Shown piece by piece: positions 46,449-54,866 of a DNA stretch of 64,000 nt. Every line of letters begins with the position of its first letter. Within the stretch, counting starts at the first letter, position 1. The notes under the pieces are model-generated. The model was not told the origin of the DNA, did not search any database, and saw only the letters and a program-made list of their open reading frames with translations. This DNA is from Alteromonas abrolhosensis. Lineage in GTDB: Bacteria; Pseudomonadota; Gammaproteobacteria; Enterobacterales; Alteromonadaceae. The translations under genes were made by a program, and so were the position numbers. Location: assembly GCF_001953635.1 (NCBI RefSeq), contig NZ_MEJH01000013.1:1-64000 (forward strand). Reading direction: 5' to 3'.

Positions 46449-47729
46449 TTAAAGCGTTGAAAATACTTTATCAGCTGCAGCAAGAGTTTGCTCAATGACG
46501 GCAGCGTCATGCGCTTTTGAAACAAAGCCCGCTTCATAAGATGCAGGTGCTAAATACACGCCTTGCTCTAACATACCGTGATAGAACTTGTTGAATTGCT
46601 GAGTATTGCAGTTAATCGCTTGCTTGTAGTTCGTAACTTTCTCTACGTCTGTAAAGAAGATTCCGAACATACTGCCGGCAATATTAGTAGTTAGGCTAAT
46701 ATTGTGTTTGTCAGCAAGGGCTTGGAAACCATCTACTAGCGTTTGCGTATTTTCGAAAATTGAATCGTAAAGTCCAGGCTGTTTTATCTGTGTTAAAGCA
46801 GCAAGACCCGCAGCCATAGCTACTGGGTTACCAGAAAGCGTACCCGCCTGGTAAATTGGCCCTGTTGGGGCAATGTGGGTAATGATGTCACGACGACCAC
46901 CAAAACAGCCTACTGGCATGCCGCCGCCAATAACTTTACCCAAGCAAGTCAGGTCTGGTTTGATGTTGTAACGCTCTTGCGCCCCGCCGCGAGATACGCG
47001 GAAGCCTGTCATTACTTCATCAAAAATCAATACGCTGCCATATTGGTCACAAATAGCGCGAAGTCCTTCAAGGAAGCCTTCCACAGGAGGGATACAGTTC
47101 ATGTTACCTGCGACAGGTTCAACGATAATGCACGCAATATCATCGCCATGGGCTTCGAAGATTTCTTTTACGCTGTCTAGGTTATTGTATTCAACGGTAA
47201 GCGTATGCTCAGCAACATTTGCTGGAACACCTGGTGAACTTGGTACACCTAAGGTTAGCGCCCCTGAGCCCGCTTTCACTAGCAGTGAGTCCGCATGCCC
47301 GTGATAGCAGCCTTCAAACTTAACAATTTTGTTTCTGCTGGTGTAGCCGCGAGCTAGGCGAATAGCCGACATAGTTGCCTCTGTACCAGAGTTCACCATG
47401 CGTACCATTTCCATGGATGGAACCAGCTCACTAACCAACTCAGCCATGATCACTTCAGCTTCGGTAGGTGCACCGAAAGACAGGCCGTTATATGACGCCT
47501 CAATAACCGCATCGCGAATTTGGGCGTTATTGTGACCTAGAACCATTGGGCCCCAAGACTGGATATAATCAATATATTGCTTACCATCCGCATCCCACAT
47601 GTATGCGCCATCCGCTTTCGTGATGAAGCGAGGTGTACCGCCTACCGCTTTAAAAGCGCGAACAGGTGAATTTACGCCACCAGGAATGGTTTTTTGGGCG
47701 CGGGTGAATAGGGCTTCAGATTTTTGCAT
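46449..47729 (-). CDS. hemL: Glutamate-1-semialdehyde 2,1-aminomutase
   Basis: This PLP enzyme makes 5-aminolevulinate in the C5 pathway of heme synthesis. The 426-residue length equals E. coli Hem[45 protein letters not shown] and the PLP-lysine motif [15 protein letters not shown] are present. The start is ATG 47729, set by family length; a longer upstream frame would run into pyrB. It starts four bases after the pyrB stop, so the two should be translated together. Confidence 0.95.
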   Translation of the reverse strand: MQKSEALFTRAQKTIPGGVNSPVRAFKAVGGTPRFITKADGAYMWDADGKQYIDYIQSWGPMVLGHNNAQIRDAVIEASYNGLSFGAPTEAEVIMAELVSELVPSMEMVRMVNSGTEATMSAIRLARGYTSRNKIVKFEGCYHGHADSLLVKAGSGALTLGVPSSPGVPANVAEHTLTVEYNNLDSVKEIFEAHGDDIACIIVEPVAGNMNCIPPVEGFLEGLRAICDQYGSVLIFDEVMTGFRVSRGGAQERYNIKPDLTCLGKVIGGGMPVGCFGGRRDIITHIAPTGPIYQAGTLSGNPVAMAAGLAALTQIKQPGLYDSIFENTQTLVDGFQALADKHNISLTTNIAGSMFGIFFTDVEKVTNYKQAINCNTQQFNKFYHGMLEQGVYLAPASYEAGFVSKAHDAAVIEQTLAAADKVFSTL

Positions 47730-47733
47730 GTAA

Positions 47734-48747
47734 TTACTTACTCTTATTGCTGTACCAAACCACGTCACGCTCGTACTTGGTGAGAAGGTTTTCAACACCC
47801 AGAGTAAGCGCAAACAAGGCCATCCTAACAAGTACACCGTTGTCGGTTTGTCTAAAAATGGCGAGGTTTGGGTTAAGGTTTAGATCGTTATCTAATTCGT
47901 TGGCTTCCATACGTGAATCTCGTGGAAGTGGATGCATGATAACGGTCTTCGACTGAAAGTGTTTCGTGTAAATCGACTGATTAAGGCGGAACTTACCACG
48001 GTATTTGTTGGCTTCTTCTTGAGAAGGAAAGCGCTCTTCCTGGATGCGCGTTTGGTAGCAAATGTCCGCATCCATATTCCCTTCAAGGGTATCGGTAATG
48101 GTAAGCTGGTGCCCCGCATTTTCAATAGCGTCAATAATGGGCTGAGGCATGGCCAGCTCTTTTGGCGAAATGAGCGTAAAGCGAATGTTTTTAAACAAAC
48201 ACAGTAAGCGCGACAAAGAGTGCACAGTTCGGCCATAGCGCAAATCACCAATCATGGCGATATGTAATCCGTCAATGCCTTGGCCATTGTATTCAAGCTC
48301 TCGCTTAATCGTGAATAAGTCCAACAGCGCTTGGGTGGGGTGTTCGTTTGCACCATCACCACCGTTGATAACCGGCACGCGACTACCTTCGGCAAATTCT
48401 GCCACTGAACCCGCCGCAGGATGTCGCATTGCAATAATGTCGGAATAGCCGCTCAGCACACGGGCTGTGTCGTACAATGACTCACCTTTAGCCAGCGCAG
48501 AGCTCGACATGCCTGTGGTTTCTCTAACTTCGCCACCTAAAAGGTTGAACGCGGTACCAAAGCTAACTCGCGTACGGGTACTTGGCTCAAAGAAAAGGTT
48601 ACCGAGAATAGCGCCATCAAGCACAGTGGTGCGCTTTTGTCGTTTGGCATAGGGTTGCATGGAATTGGCAACTGAGAACACTCTCTCAATGGCCTCGCGA
48701 TCGAATTGATTAACCGAAAGAATGTGGTTACCGGTAAAGTCAGACAT
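47734..48747 (-). CDS. pyrB: Aspartate carbamoyltransferase
   Basis: This enzyme joins carbamoyl phosphate and aspartate in the first committed step of pyrimidine synthesis. Carbamoyl phosphate is bound by [12 protein letters not shown], the 80s loop is SSALAKGES, and aspartate is held by the MHPLPRDSR segment. The 337-residue length is slightly above E. coli PyrB (311). ATG 48747 has GAGAAG upstream and is preferred to the in-frame ATG 48765. No pyrI regulatory-subunit gene follows; hemL follows instead. So the catalytic chain may be regulated differently. Confidence 0.94.
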   Translation of the reverse strand: MSDFTGNHILSVNQFDREAIERVFSVANSMQPYAKRQKRTTVLDGAILGNLFFEPSTRTRVSFGTAFNLLGGEVRETTGMSSSALAKGESLYDTARVLSGYSDIIAMRHPAAGSVAEFAEGSRVPVINGGDGANEHPTQALLDLFTIKRELEYNGQGIDGLHIAMIGDLRYGRTVHSLSRLLCLFKNIRFTLISPKELAMPQPIIDAIENAGHQLTITDTLEGNMDADICYQTRIQEERFPSQEEANKYRGKFRLNQSIYTKHFQSKTVIMHPLPRDSRMEANELDNDLNLNPNLAIFRQTDNGVLVRMALFALTLGVENLLTKYERDVVWYSNKSK

Positions 48748-48910
48748 GCGCTTCTCAATCATCAACGAAAACGGCGCTAGTTTATAATACCGCTGGGGTT
48801 AAGTCATTAGCGCAACGTTAATCTTGCCTTAGGTTTTTCTCTGTTTAGAGAATTGTTGAAAAGGCTTAACCACACGTAAAGAAGTAAAGGTAAGTTTTAG
48901 TGCATGTCGA

Positions 48911-49570
48911 CTAATTACGTTGCTGCGTATAGTGATTAAAGAGCAAGAGGATCTTTTCAGCCGCGCTATTTACGTGGGCTGTGATCGCGTCGTCTTGAAG
49001 CGGAGACTGTATACCGCAAAGCATCATGGTGTGATATTCCCCCTTAAGCAGGGCGCAGTAGTCTACTGCCAATTGATGAGCTTTGTCATGACTCAAGTCG
49101 CCTTTGCCAAACCTTTCAATGACATCACTTAATGTAGACAGAGAAGCTTCTGGGCCAGCCTGATAAAAAAGTGTTGCCACGTGAGGGTTATTTACCGCTT
49201 CAGCGATAATTACACGAAAGATAGCAATGGCTTCTGGGTCTTGTAATAGGCGTACAAACTGACAGCCCACTTTTTTCAAACAATCAATTAGCGAGAGTGA
49301 GTCAGACGCAGAGTCGATAAGTTGCTGAGTGTCGAGTTGGTATGATCTGCATTTTGATGAGATAGCTGCCTTAAAAAGGGCATCTTTACCCTCGAAATGA
49401 GAATAAACCGTTTGCTTGGATACACCTGAGGCTTTAGCAACGGTGTCCATAGATGTGTTGGCAAAGCCTTCTTTTAAGAACAGGCAAGAGGCTGCATGTA
49501 ATATAAGATGGTATTTCTCTTCACTTTTAGGTCGGCCTTGCTTTCGAGTGGTAGCCACGTTCGTTCTCAC
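48911..49570 (-). CDS. TetR-family transcriptional repressor
   Basis: The 219-residue protein has an N-terminal helix-turn-helix (FLKEGFANTSMDTVAKASGV, then SKQTVYSHFEGKDALF) and a C-terminal ligand domain of AefR/TetR_C type. GTG 49570 opens the frame; the GTG 12 bases downstream is another possible start. It is divergent from an RND efflux pair, and an inverted repeat lies between them, so it most likely represses that pump until its ligand binds. Confidence 0.92.
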   Translation of the reverse strand: MRTNVATTRKQGRPKSEEKYHLILHAASCLFLKEGFANTSMDTVAKASGVSKQTVYSHFEGKDALFKAAISSKCRSYQLDTQQLIDSASDSLSLIDCLKKVGCQFVRLLQDPEAIAIFRVIIAEAVNNPHVATLFYQAGPEASLSTLSDVIERFGKGDLSHDKAHQLAVDYCALLKGEYHTMMLCGIQSPLQDDAITAHVNSAAEKILLLFNHYTQQRN

Positions 49571-49581
49571 TTCATTGACGA

Positions 49582-49624
49582 ATATTTAAATATCAAACTG
49601 GACGGTCTAGTATTAATATACTAG
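49582..49624. promoter_or_regulatory. Palindromes, candidate TetR operator
   Basis: CTAGTAT-N4-ATACTAG (49607-49624) is a seven-base inverted repeat in the 117-bp divergent gap, and a 12-bp perfect palindrome ATATTTAAATAT lies at 49582-49593. Either could be bound by the TetR-type repressor; the first has the typical TetR operator shape. Confidence 0.6.
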
Positions 49625-49687
49625 CATAGCACAATAAGTATGCAAATATAGCCCAGAGCACCTGCTTAACTGGTTAAAGGAAATGTT

Positions 49688-50827
49688 ATGACTGCTGCAC
49701 ACACGTCTTCTGAAAGTGGCAAATTCACGCTATTCGTCTCTATTGCCGTTTTTACTGTAGCGTTAGTGGTTCTATTGATGACTGCGGGGCTTGGCAACGC
49801 AACGCAAACGCCAGAGGCAAGAGTTCCTGTTGCAGTGTCCACTGGAACAGTCAAAATTCAATCGGGCTTTGAAACTCCAATCAACGTTTTTGGGCTTGTC
49901 GAATCCCCAAAGGCTGCCTCGCTTTCATTCGATATGGCAGGGCAAGTCAATACCTTACTTGTTGAAGAAGGTGATGTAGTAAATAAAGGGGATGTTCTAG
50001 CTCGTCAAGATGTTCAGCGTCTGAACGCCAGAAAACGTGAGCTTCAAGCCTCGCTAGAGCGCGCGAACGCCGACCTTGAGCTTGCTAGAGTAAATAGCGA
50101 AAGAACAACGTCGTTGGTTGAGAAAAAGCTAGAATCAGCACAGCGACTAGACGAAGTAAAGGCAAGTTTAAATGTCGCTAAGGCCCAAGTTAATGAAATG
50201 CAGGCCGCCCTTGAATCGCTTAATGTAGAGATAAACAAAGCCACGCTTATTTCTCCGTTTGACGGCGTAGTCAATCGACGCTTTATTGATGAAGGCAGTG
50301 TGGTTAGTGCAGGAACTCCTGTGTTTGGTGTTACAAGTATCGAAAAATATCAGGCGCGCTTCGCGGTTCCTGCAGATGTTGTTGAGCAGTTTGGCGTTAA
50401 TGAGTCAGTACAGGTAAAGGTTGGCGATATAGAAGTGGCGGGTACGGTCACGCAGCGCTTGCCTGTTCGCAACGTGCAAACGCGAACCATTGATATTTTA
50501 GTGACATTAAATAGTAATGAGAGCGTGCGCCCCGGTGACATGGCCATTCTGTCCGGTTCTCGTTCTCATTCTGAGACAGGAAGTTGGCTGCCGGTTAACG
50601 CGCTAAGTAATGGCTTGCGTGGTTTGTGGCGCGTATTTGTTTTATCAAACGAGCAAAACGCCACTCTTGAAGCCCGCGTAGTGGAAGTTGTATACACCGA
50701 CGGAAACAACGCGTTTGTGCGCGGAGCGCTCAAAGATGGAGAGATTTATGTAAGCGAAGGTACACACAAACTCGCACCTGGCCAAATGGTATCCATCCCT
50801 AGTCAACACCAAGCTGGGGCACGCTAA
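49688..50827 (+). CDS. RND efflux periplasmic adaptor (membrane fusion protein)
   Basis: The 379-residue adaptor has an N-terminal membrane anchor (about 12-35), a lipoyl domain split around a coiled coil (GQVNTLLVEEGDVVNKGDVLARQD and ISPFDGVVNRRFIDEGSVV), an alpha-helical hairpin (about 110-180) and a beta-barrel. It links the inner membrane pump to an outer membrane channel, which is not encoded here. AAAGGAAA stands before the ATG. The stop overlaps the next start (TAATG). Confidence 0.92.
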   Translation: MTAAHTSSESGKFTLFVSIAVFTVALVVLLMTAGLGNATQTPEARVPVAVSTGTVKIQSGFETPINVFGLVESPKAASLSFDMAGQVNTLLVEEGDVVNKGDVLARQDVQRLNARKRELQASLERANADLELARVNSERTTSLVEKKLESAQRLDEVKASLNVAKAQVNEMQAALESLNVEINKATLISPFDGVVNRRFIDEGSVVSAGTPVFGVTSIEKYQARFAVPADVVEQFGVNESVQVKVGDIEVAGTVTQRLPVRNVQTRTIDILVTLNSNESVRPGDMAILSGSRSHSETGSWLPVNALSNGLRGLWRVFVLSNEQNATLEARVVEVVYTDGNNAFVRGALKDGEIYVSEGTHKLAPGQMVSIPSQHQAGAR

Positions 50828-53800
50828 TGAAGTCATTTAACTTCGGCTCAGATAAATCTTATCCGTGGTATACCTTATTTTACCGACGAGGGCACTTACT
50901 TATACTGAGCCTACTGGTGCTGATAACCGCTGGTTTATCAGCATTAGGCTCTCTGCCGCGTATTGAGGACCCGCGAATAGATACGCGAAACGCACTCGTC
51001 ATCACTCAATACCCCGGTGCGTCGGCGGAACGGGTAGAGGCTTTGGTTAGTGATGTGCTTGAAGACAGGCTTAGAGAAATATTTGAAATAAAGGAAGTGA
51101 AGTCCACTTCGCGTGCAGGTATCTCCATCATTCTCATAGAAACGCAAGACTGGATAAATAATTCCACTAACGAACAGCTATTTAGCGAAATTCGCGACGC
51201 CATTGGCGCTGCCGCTGAGTCATTCCCTGAAGGTGCGATGGCGCCAGTTTTCGATGAAAAGCGCGGCGCGACCGCGTTCACTTTATTGTTATCTGTGCGT
51301 GCGGACCACTTTGAAAATACCCCTATTACACTCACCGCGCGTTTGGCCCAAGAACTTACAGACAGGCTGCGAAACGTTAACGGCACTGAGCTTGTGCGTG
51401 TATACGGCGCACCGCAGGAAGAAATTAGCGTCAACATCGACCCTATTAAGCTTGCTGCAACGGGTCTTACCTTACAGCAAGTAAGCAATTTAATAAGCCG
51501 CGCCGACCCCAAATTGCCAGCAGGCATGCTTAACTCTCAGCAAAGCAATTTGCGCTTTACAGTGGGGGATGGCTTAGATGGCGTGAACATGATTGCTTCA
51601 ATTCCCTTAGTTAACGAGCAAGGTCGCTACTTACGGGTGGAAGACGTTGCGACGGTAGAGAGAAGTTTCACAACACCTCGAAAGGACGTGGCATTTTTAA
51701 ACGGTGAAGAGTCTATCTTTGTGGCAGCGCGTATGCAGCCCTCGCTACGCTCAGATGTATGGACAGAAAATGCATTAGCGGTAGTAGAGCAGTTTAACAA
51801 AGACTTCAGCGGAACCTTAACCGCGACTGTTGCATTTGAGCAAAACGAATATACCGCTACTCGCCTTGCTGACTTATCGATGAACCTGCTCATGGGGTGC
51901 GCAGTGGTCATGATGGTTATTCTACTTTTCATGGGGTTTCGTGCTGCGTGGATTGTGGGCCTGGCACTTCCCTTATGCGCCGCTTTTGCCTTGTTCTCTT
52001 TAAGTTTTTACGACGAGCAAATTCACCAAATGTCTATCTTTGGCATGATCATCGCCATTGGTTTACTAATCGATAACGCCATTGTTATTACCGATGAAAT
52101 TCGCATTAATTTACAAGATCCTAATTTAACGCGAGTAGGCGCTATGGCGAAAAGCGTCTCTCATCTATTTGTGCCGCTTTTGGCTTCAACGCTTACGACC
52201 ATTTTAGGCTTTATGCCGATTTTTCTTTTAGACGGCAACATTGGTGACTTTGTTGGCCCGATTGCCATTAGCGTGGTGATGGCGCTTATTGGCTCGCTGT
52301 TTATCTCTTTAACTATCATTGCAGCCCTCGCTGCCCGATTTTTGCCAAAGCACGACAACAGTTCGCAACATGAAACAGCATCGAAGGCGTGGTGGAAAGT
52401 GGGATTTCAAGCGCCAGAGCTTAGTCTGGCTTTCAAAAAACAATTGGGTAGATGGATAAAGCAGCCGATTTTGGTGTTACCGATTATTGCTTTGCTTTGT
52501 TTATCTGGCTTTGTGCTGTCTAAAAGCTTAGCCAATGTGTTTTTCCCAAGTGCAGACAGAGATCAGTTCGAAGTGTACCTGTGGACCAAAGAAGGCAGTA
52601 GCATCGACAACACCACAAACTACGTTAAAAAAGTCGATAGCGCCATACGCAGCGAGCAAGGCGTGAAACAAGTAAGCTGGTTAGTCGGGGGCTCTGCCCC
52701 ATCGGTGTACTATAACCAGACGATGACCCGTGACAACATGCCTTACTTTGCAAATGCTGTGGTGTCGACAGATACAGTGGATGACGCCGTTGCGCTAGTG
52801 GGCAAGCTACAACAAGAGCTTGATAGCGCGTATCCAGAGGTACAAATTGTAGTGCGAGCCTTTGGGCAGGGGCCACCTATTGCGGCGCCTGTTGAGGTAG
52901 AGATTTTCGGCCCTGATCTGAATGTGTTGAACGACCTAGGCGACAAAGTACGCATGTTAATGTCTGAAGTCGACGGCATTTCTCAGTCTATAACCAGCGT
53001 TTCAATGGGAGAGCCCGAGCTTAAAATAAACGCGGACAGCGATAATCTGTCTTACTTGGGGCTTACGCTTTCTGAGCTTGCCAATCAAATGCAGATAAAC
53101 TTTTCGGGTATTACCGGTGGTTCTGTTTTGGAAAGCACAGAAGAAATTCCTGTACGTGTAAGGTTAGACGAGGCGTATAGACAAAATGTAACGGGCGTAG
53201 ACGCCATGCCTATTCCGGTTGCAGGAGACAATGCTATTTCTTGGTCGCCACTTGCTGCTGTAACAAACTTAACGCTTCAGCCTGCAACCAGCAGTATCAC
53301 GCGTCTCGATGGCGAAAGACTCAACCGTATTCAGGCGTTTTTGCTTCCTGGTGTCCCGGCCATTGATGCAAGTAATCATTTGCGAGACCTGCTCGAAAGT
53401 CGATTAATTCTTCCCGAAGGGTATCGCATTCATTTAGCGGGTGACGCTGATGAGCAGCAGCAAGCACTAGGAAAGTTAGCGACCTATGCACCGGTCTTGT
53501 TGGTTCTTATGGTAACCACGCTCATTCTGACTTTTACCAGCTTGCGCATGGCGGGTGTAATCGGATTAGTGGCAATACTTTCTGTAGGGCTGGGTATGTT
53601 CAGTCTTTGGATATCTGGATTGCCGGTTGGGTTTAATCCGCTGCTAGGTTGTGCTGGCCTTATTGGCGTCGCAATCAACGGCTCGATAGTGGTTATTGCC
53701 GCTATCAACGCGAACCCCAAAGCAAAGCAGGGAGACACAAAAGCCATTGTTGAAGAAACCATGAGCTGTAGCCGCCATATTTTATCGACAACTTTCACAA

Positions 53801-53973
53801 CGGTAGGTGGATTGATTCCATTGTTATTGTTCAGTGAAGGTAGCTTTTGGCCGCCGTTGGCCGTGGTACTGGCTGGGGGGGTAGGGTTTTCGGTGATCTT
53901 ATCACTAGTCTTTACGCCGACCATAGTGGCGGCATTTCAACGATATCGTTATAGAAATCACACATTGGCATAA
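50827..53973 (+). CDS. RND efflux transporter permease (AcrB/MexB superfamily)
   Basis: The 1048-residue inner membrane pump has 12 predicted helices and two large periplasmic loops. QYPGASAERVEALVSDVLED is the typical first-loop block, and GLLIDNAIVITDEIR marks helix 4. The usual two aspartates there (VDD) appear as D416 and N417, a difference from AcrB. It exports drugs, detergents or metabolites, driven by protons. It is translationally coupled to the adaptor and controlled by the divergent TetR-type gene; substrate is unknown. Confidence 0.93.
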   Translation: MKSFNFGSDKSYPWYTLFYRRGHLLILSLLVLITAGLSALGSLPRIEDPRIDTRNALVITQYPGASAERVEALVSDVLEDRLREIFEIKEVKSTSRAGISIILIETQDWINNSTNEQLFSEIRDAIGAAAESFPEGAMAPVFDEKRGATAFTLLLSVRADHFENTPITLTARLAQELTDRLRNVNGTELVRVYGAPQEEISVNIDPIKLAATGLTLQQVSNLISRADPKLPAGMLNSQQSNLRFTVGDGLDGVNMIASIPLVNEQGRYLRVEDVATVERSFTTPRKDVAFLNGEESIFVAARMQPSLRSDVWTENALAVVEQFNKDFSGTLTATVAFEQNEYTATRLADLSMNLLMGCAVVMMVILLFMGFRAAWIVGLALPLCAAFALFSLSFYDEQIHQMSIFGMIIAIGLLIDNAIVITDEIRINLQDPNLTRVGAMAKSVSHLFVPLLASTLTTILGFMPIFLLDGNIGDFVGPIAISVVMALIGSLFISLTIIAALAARFLPKHDNSSQHETASKAWWKVGFQAPELSLAFKKQLGRWIKQPILVLPIIALLCLSGFVLSKSLANVFFPSADRDQFEVYLWTKEGSSIDNTTNYVKKVDSAIRSEQGVKQVSWLVGGSAPSVYYNQTMTRDNMPYFANAVVSTDTVDDAVALVGKLQQELDSAYPEVQIVVRAFGQGPPIAAPVEVEIFGPDLNVLNDLGDKVRMLMSEVDGISQSITSVSMGEPELKINADSDNLSYLGLTLSELANQMQINFSGITGGSVLESTEEIPVRVRLDEAYRQNVTGVDAMPIPVAGDNAISWSPLAAVTNLTLQPATSSITRLDGERLNRIQAFLLPGVPAIDASNHLRDLLESRLILPEGYRIHLAGDADEQQQALGKLATYAPVLLVLMVTTLILTFTSLRMAGVIGLVAILSVGLGMFSLWISGLPVGFNPLLGCAGLIGVAINGSIVVIAAINANPKAKQGDTKAIVEETMSCSRHILSTTFTTVGGLIPLLLFSEGSFWPPLAVVLAGGVGFSVILSLVFTPTIVAAFQRYRYRNHTLA

Positions 53974-54029
53974 TTTTACGGTTAAACTATCCCTTTTTAA
54001 CCCACGTATAAATTTGGCTTACTTGGCGT

Positions 54030-54152
54030 ATGCGAAAATCAAACCCTCTTTTACGTTGGTGGCAAACCGACTGCGTGAAGTGTAAACGCATGAGACTTTA
54101 TATTGTTTGGGCTGTAATCATGTTAGTGGTGTATTTTTATGTCTGGTACTAG
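54030..54152 (+). CDS. 40-residue single-helix protein overlapping the DUF2982 gene
   Basis: The frame encodes a basic N-terminus, a CVKC pair (residues 15-18) and one hydrophobic helix (LYIVWAVIMLVVYFYVW, about 23-39). The CxxC next to a membrane helix is a recurrent small-protein feature and argues against chance. The frame overlaps the downstream gene start by 14 bp, which suggests coupled translation. The ribosome site is weak. Family not recognised. Confidence 0.55.
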   Translation: MRKSNPLLRWWQTDCVKCKRMRLYIVWAVIMLVVYFYVWY

Positions 54153-54834
54153 TGTCGAACCAATCTATATTCGAGCTGCCTCGAAAAGTAATGGCATTAC
54201 CAGCTTAGTTCTGGGCTGTATCGGTTTGTGTATTGCCGCGCTCTGGTTAGCATTCCTACCTGACTGGCTGTTTCTGGCAGGGATTTTTCTTACCAGTGCT
54301 GCCTTGGTGTGCTTGCTGGTAGGGTACTTCAAAATTCGTGAGCCGGACTATAGTTTGGAGATAGCCAAAGACTATATTACCTATCGTCATCGCTTAGGCA
54401 GCTGGCGTATTCACTGGGACAACTTACAGCGCGCCGATTGCCCCAGGGTTAGGCATGGTCTGGACCACATTCCACTTGAAACCATTGGTTTTAAAATAAA
54501 AAGCTATACGGATTTTCTCAATACGATTTCACCAAGGCTTGCTACACACTTACTGATGGAGCAGCGACCGTTGCTAATGCAAAACACAGATGAGAGCTGC
54601 GCCACAGGAAGTTGTTACGAACAGTCGATGTTTGATGACAAACAATACGTAATGGAAGATGGCACCATTATCAAAGGCATAAAAGCTATGCTGGCACATC
54701 GTATGGTGGAGCTTCGAAAGCGCCTTGGCTTTGATATTTTCATCGCAAGTTCGGAGCTTGATAGGGATGCAAGTGAGTTCGCTGGCCTTATCGCGCAGTG
54801 CCAACAAGCGAGGCAGTCGTCCGACGCCAATTGA
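54139..54834 (+). CDS. DUF2982 family membrane protein
   Basis: The 231-residue protein has two membrane helices (about 18-38 and 43-63) and a cytosolic C-terminal domain. The block YITYRHRLGSWRIHWDNLQR, then LDHIPLETIGFKI, and the later DDKQYVMEDGTIIKGIKAML are what I associate with DUF2982, a family of Alteromonadales and Vibrionales. It is preceded by an overlapping 40-residue gene that probably supplies its translation signal. Function unknown. Confidence 0.75.
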   Translation: MSGTSVEPIYIRAASKSNGITSLVLGCIGLCIAALWLAFLPDWLFLAGIFLTSAALVCLLVGYFKIREPDYSLEIAKDYITYRHRLGSWRIHWDNLQRADCPRVRHGLDHIPLETIGFKIKSYTDFLNTISPRLATHLLMEQRPLLMQNTDESCATGSCYEQSMFDDKQYVMEDGTIIKGIKAMLAHRMVELRKRLGFDIFIASSELDRDASEFAGLIAQCQQARQSSDAN

Positions 54835-54841
54835 GCTTATC

Positions 54842-54866
54842 TGAGCGATTAGGCTCTAATCGCTCA
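54842..54866. terminator. Bidirectional hairpin between DUF2982 and the histidine kinase
   Basis: An 11-base perfect stem TGAGCGATTAG / CTAATCGCTCA with a GCT loop lies between converging genes. There is no long T run on either strand. Confidence 0.6.

Noticed and set aside
48748..48910. Pyrimidine attenuator in front of pyrB
   Set aside because: Only a short hairpin (TTCTCT/AGAGAA) is seen, with no leader peptide or terminator with a T run as in E. coli pyrBI.
51006..51527. 173-codon minus-strand frame opposite the RND pump
   Set aside because: It is antisense to a well-conserved permease and has no independent support.
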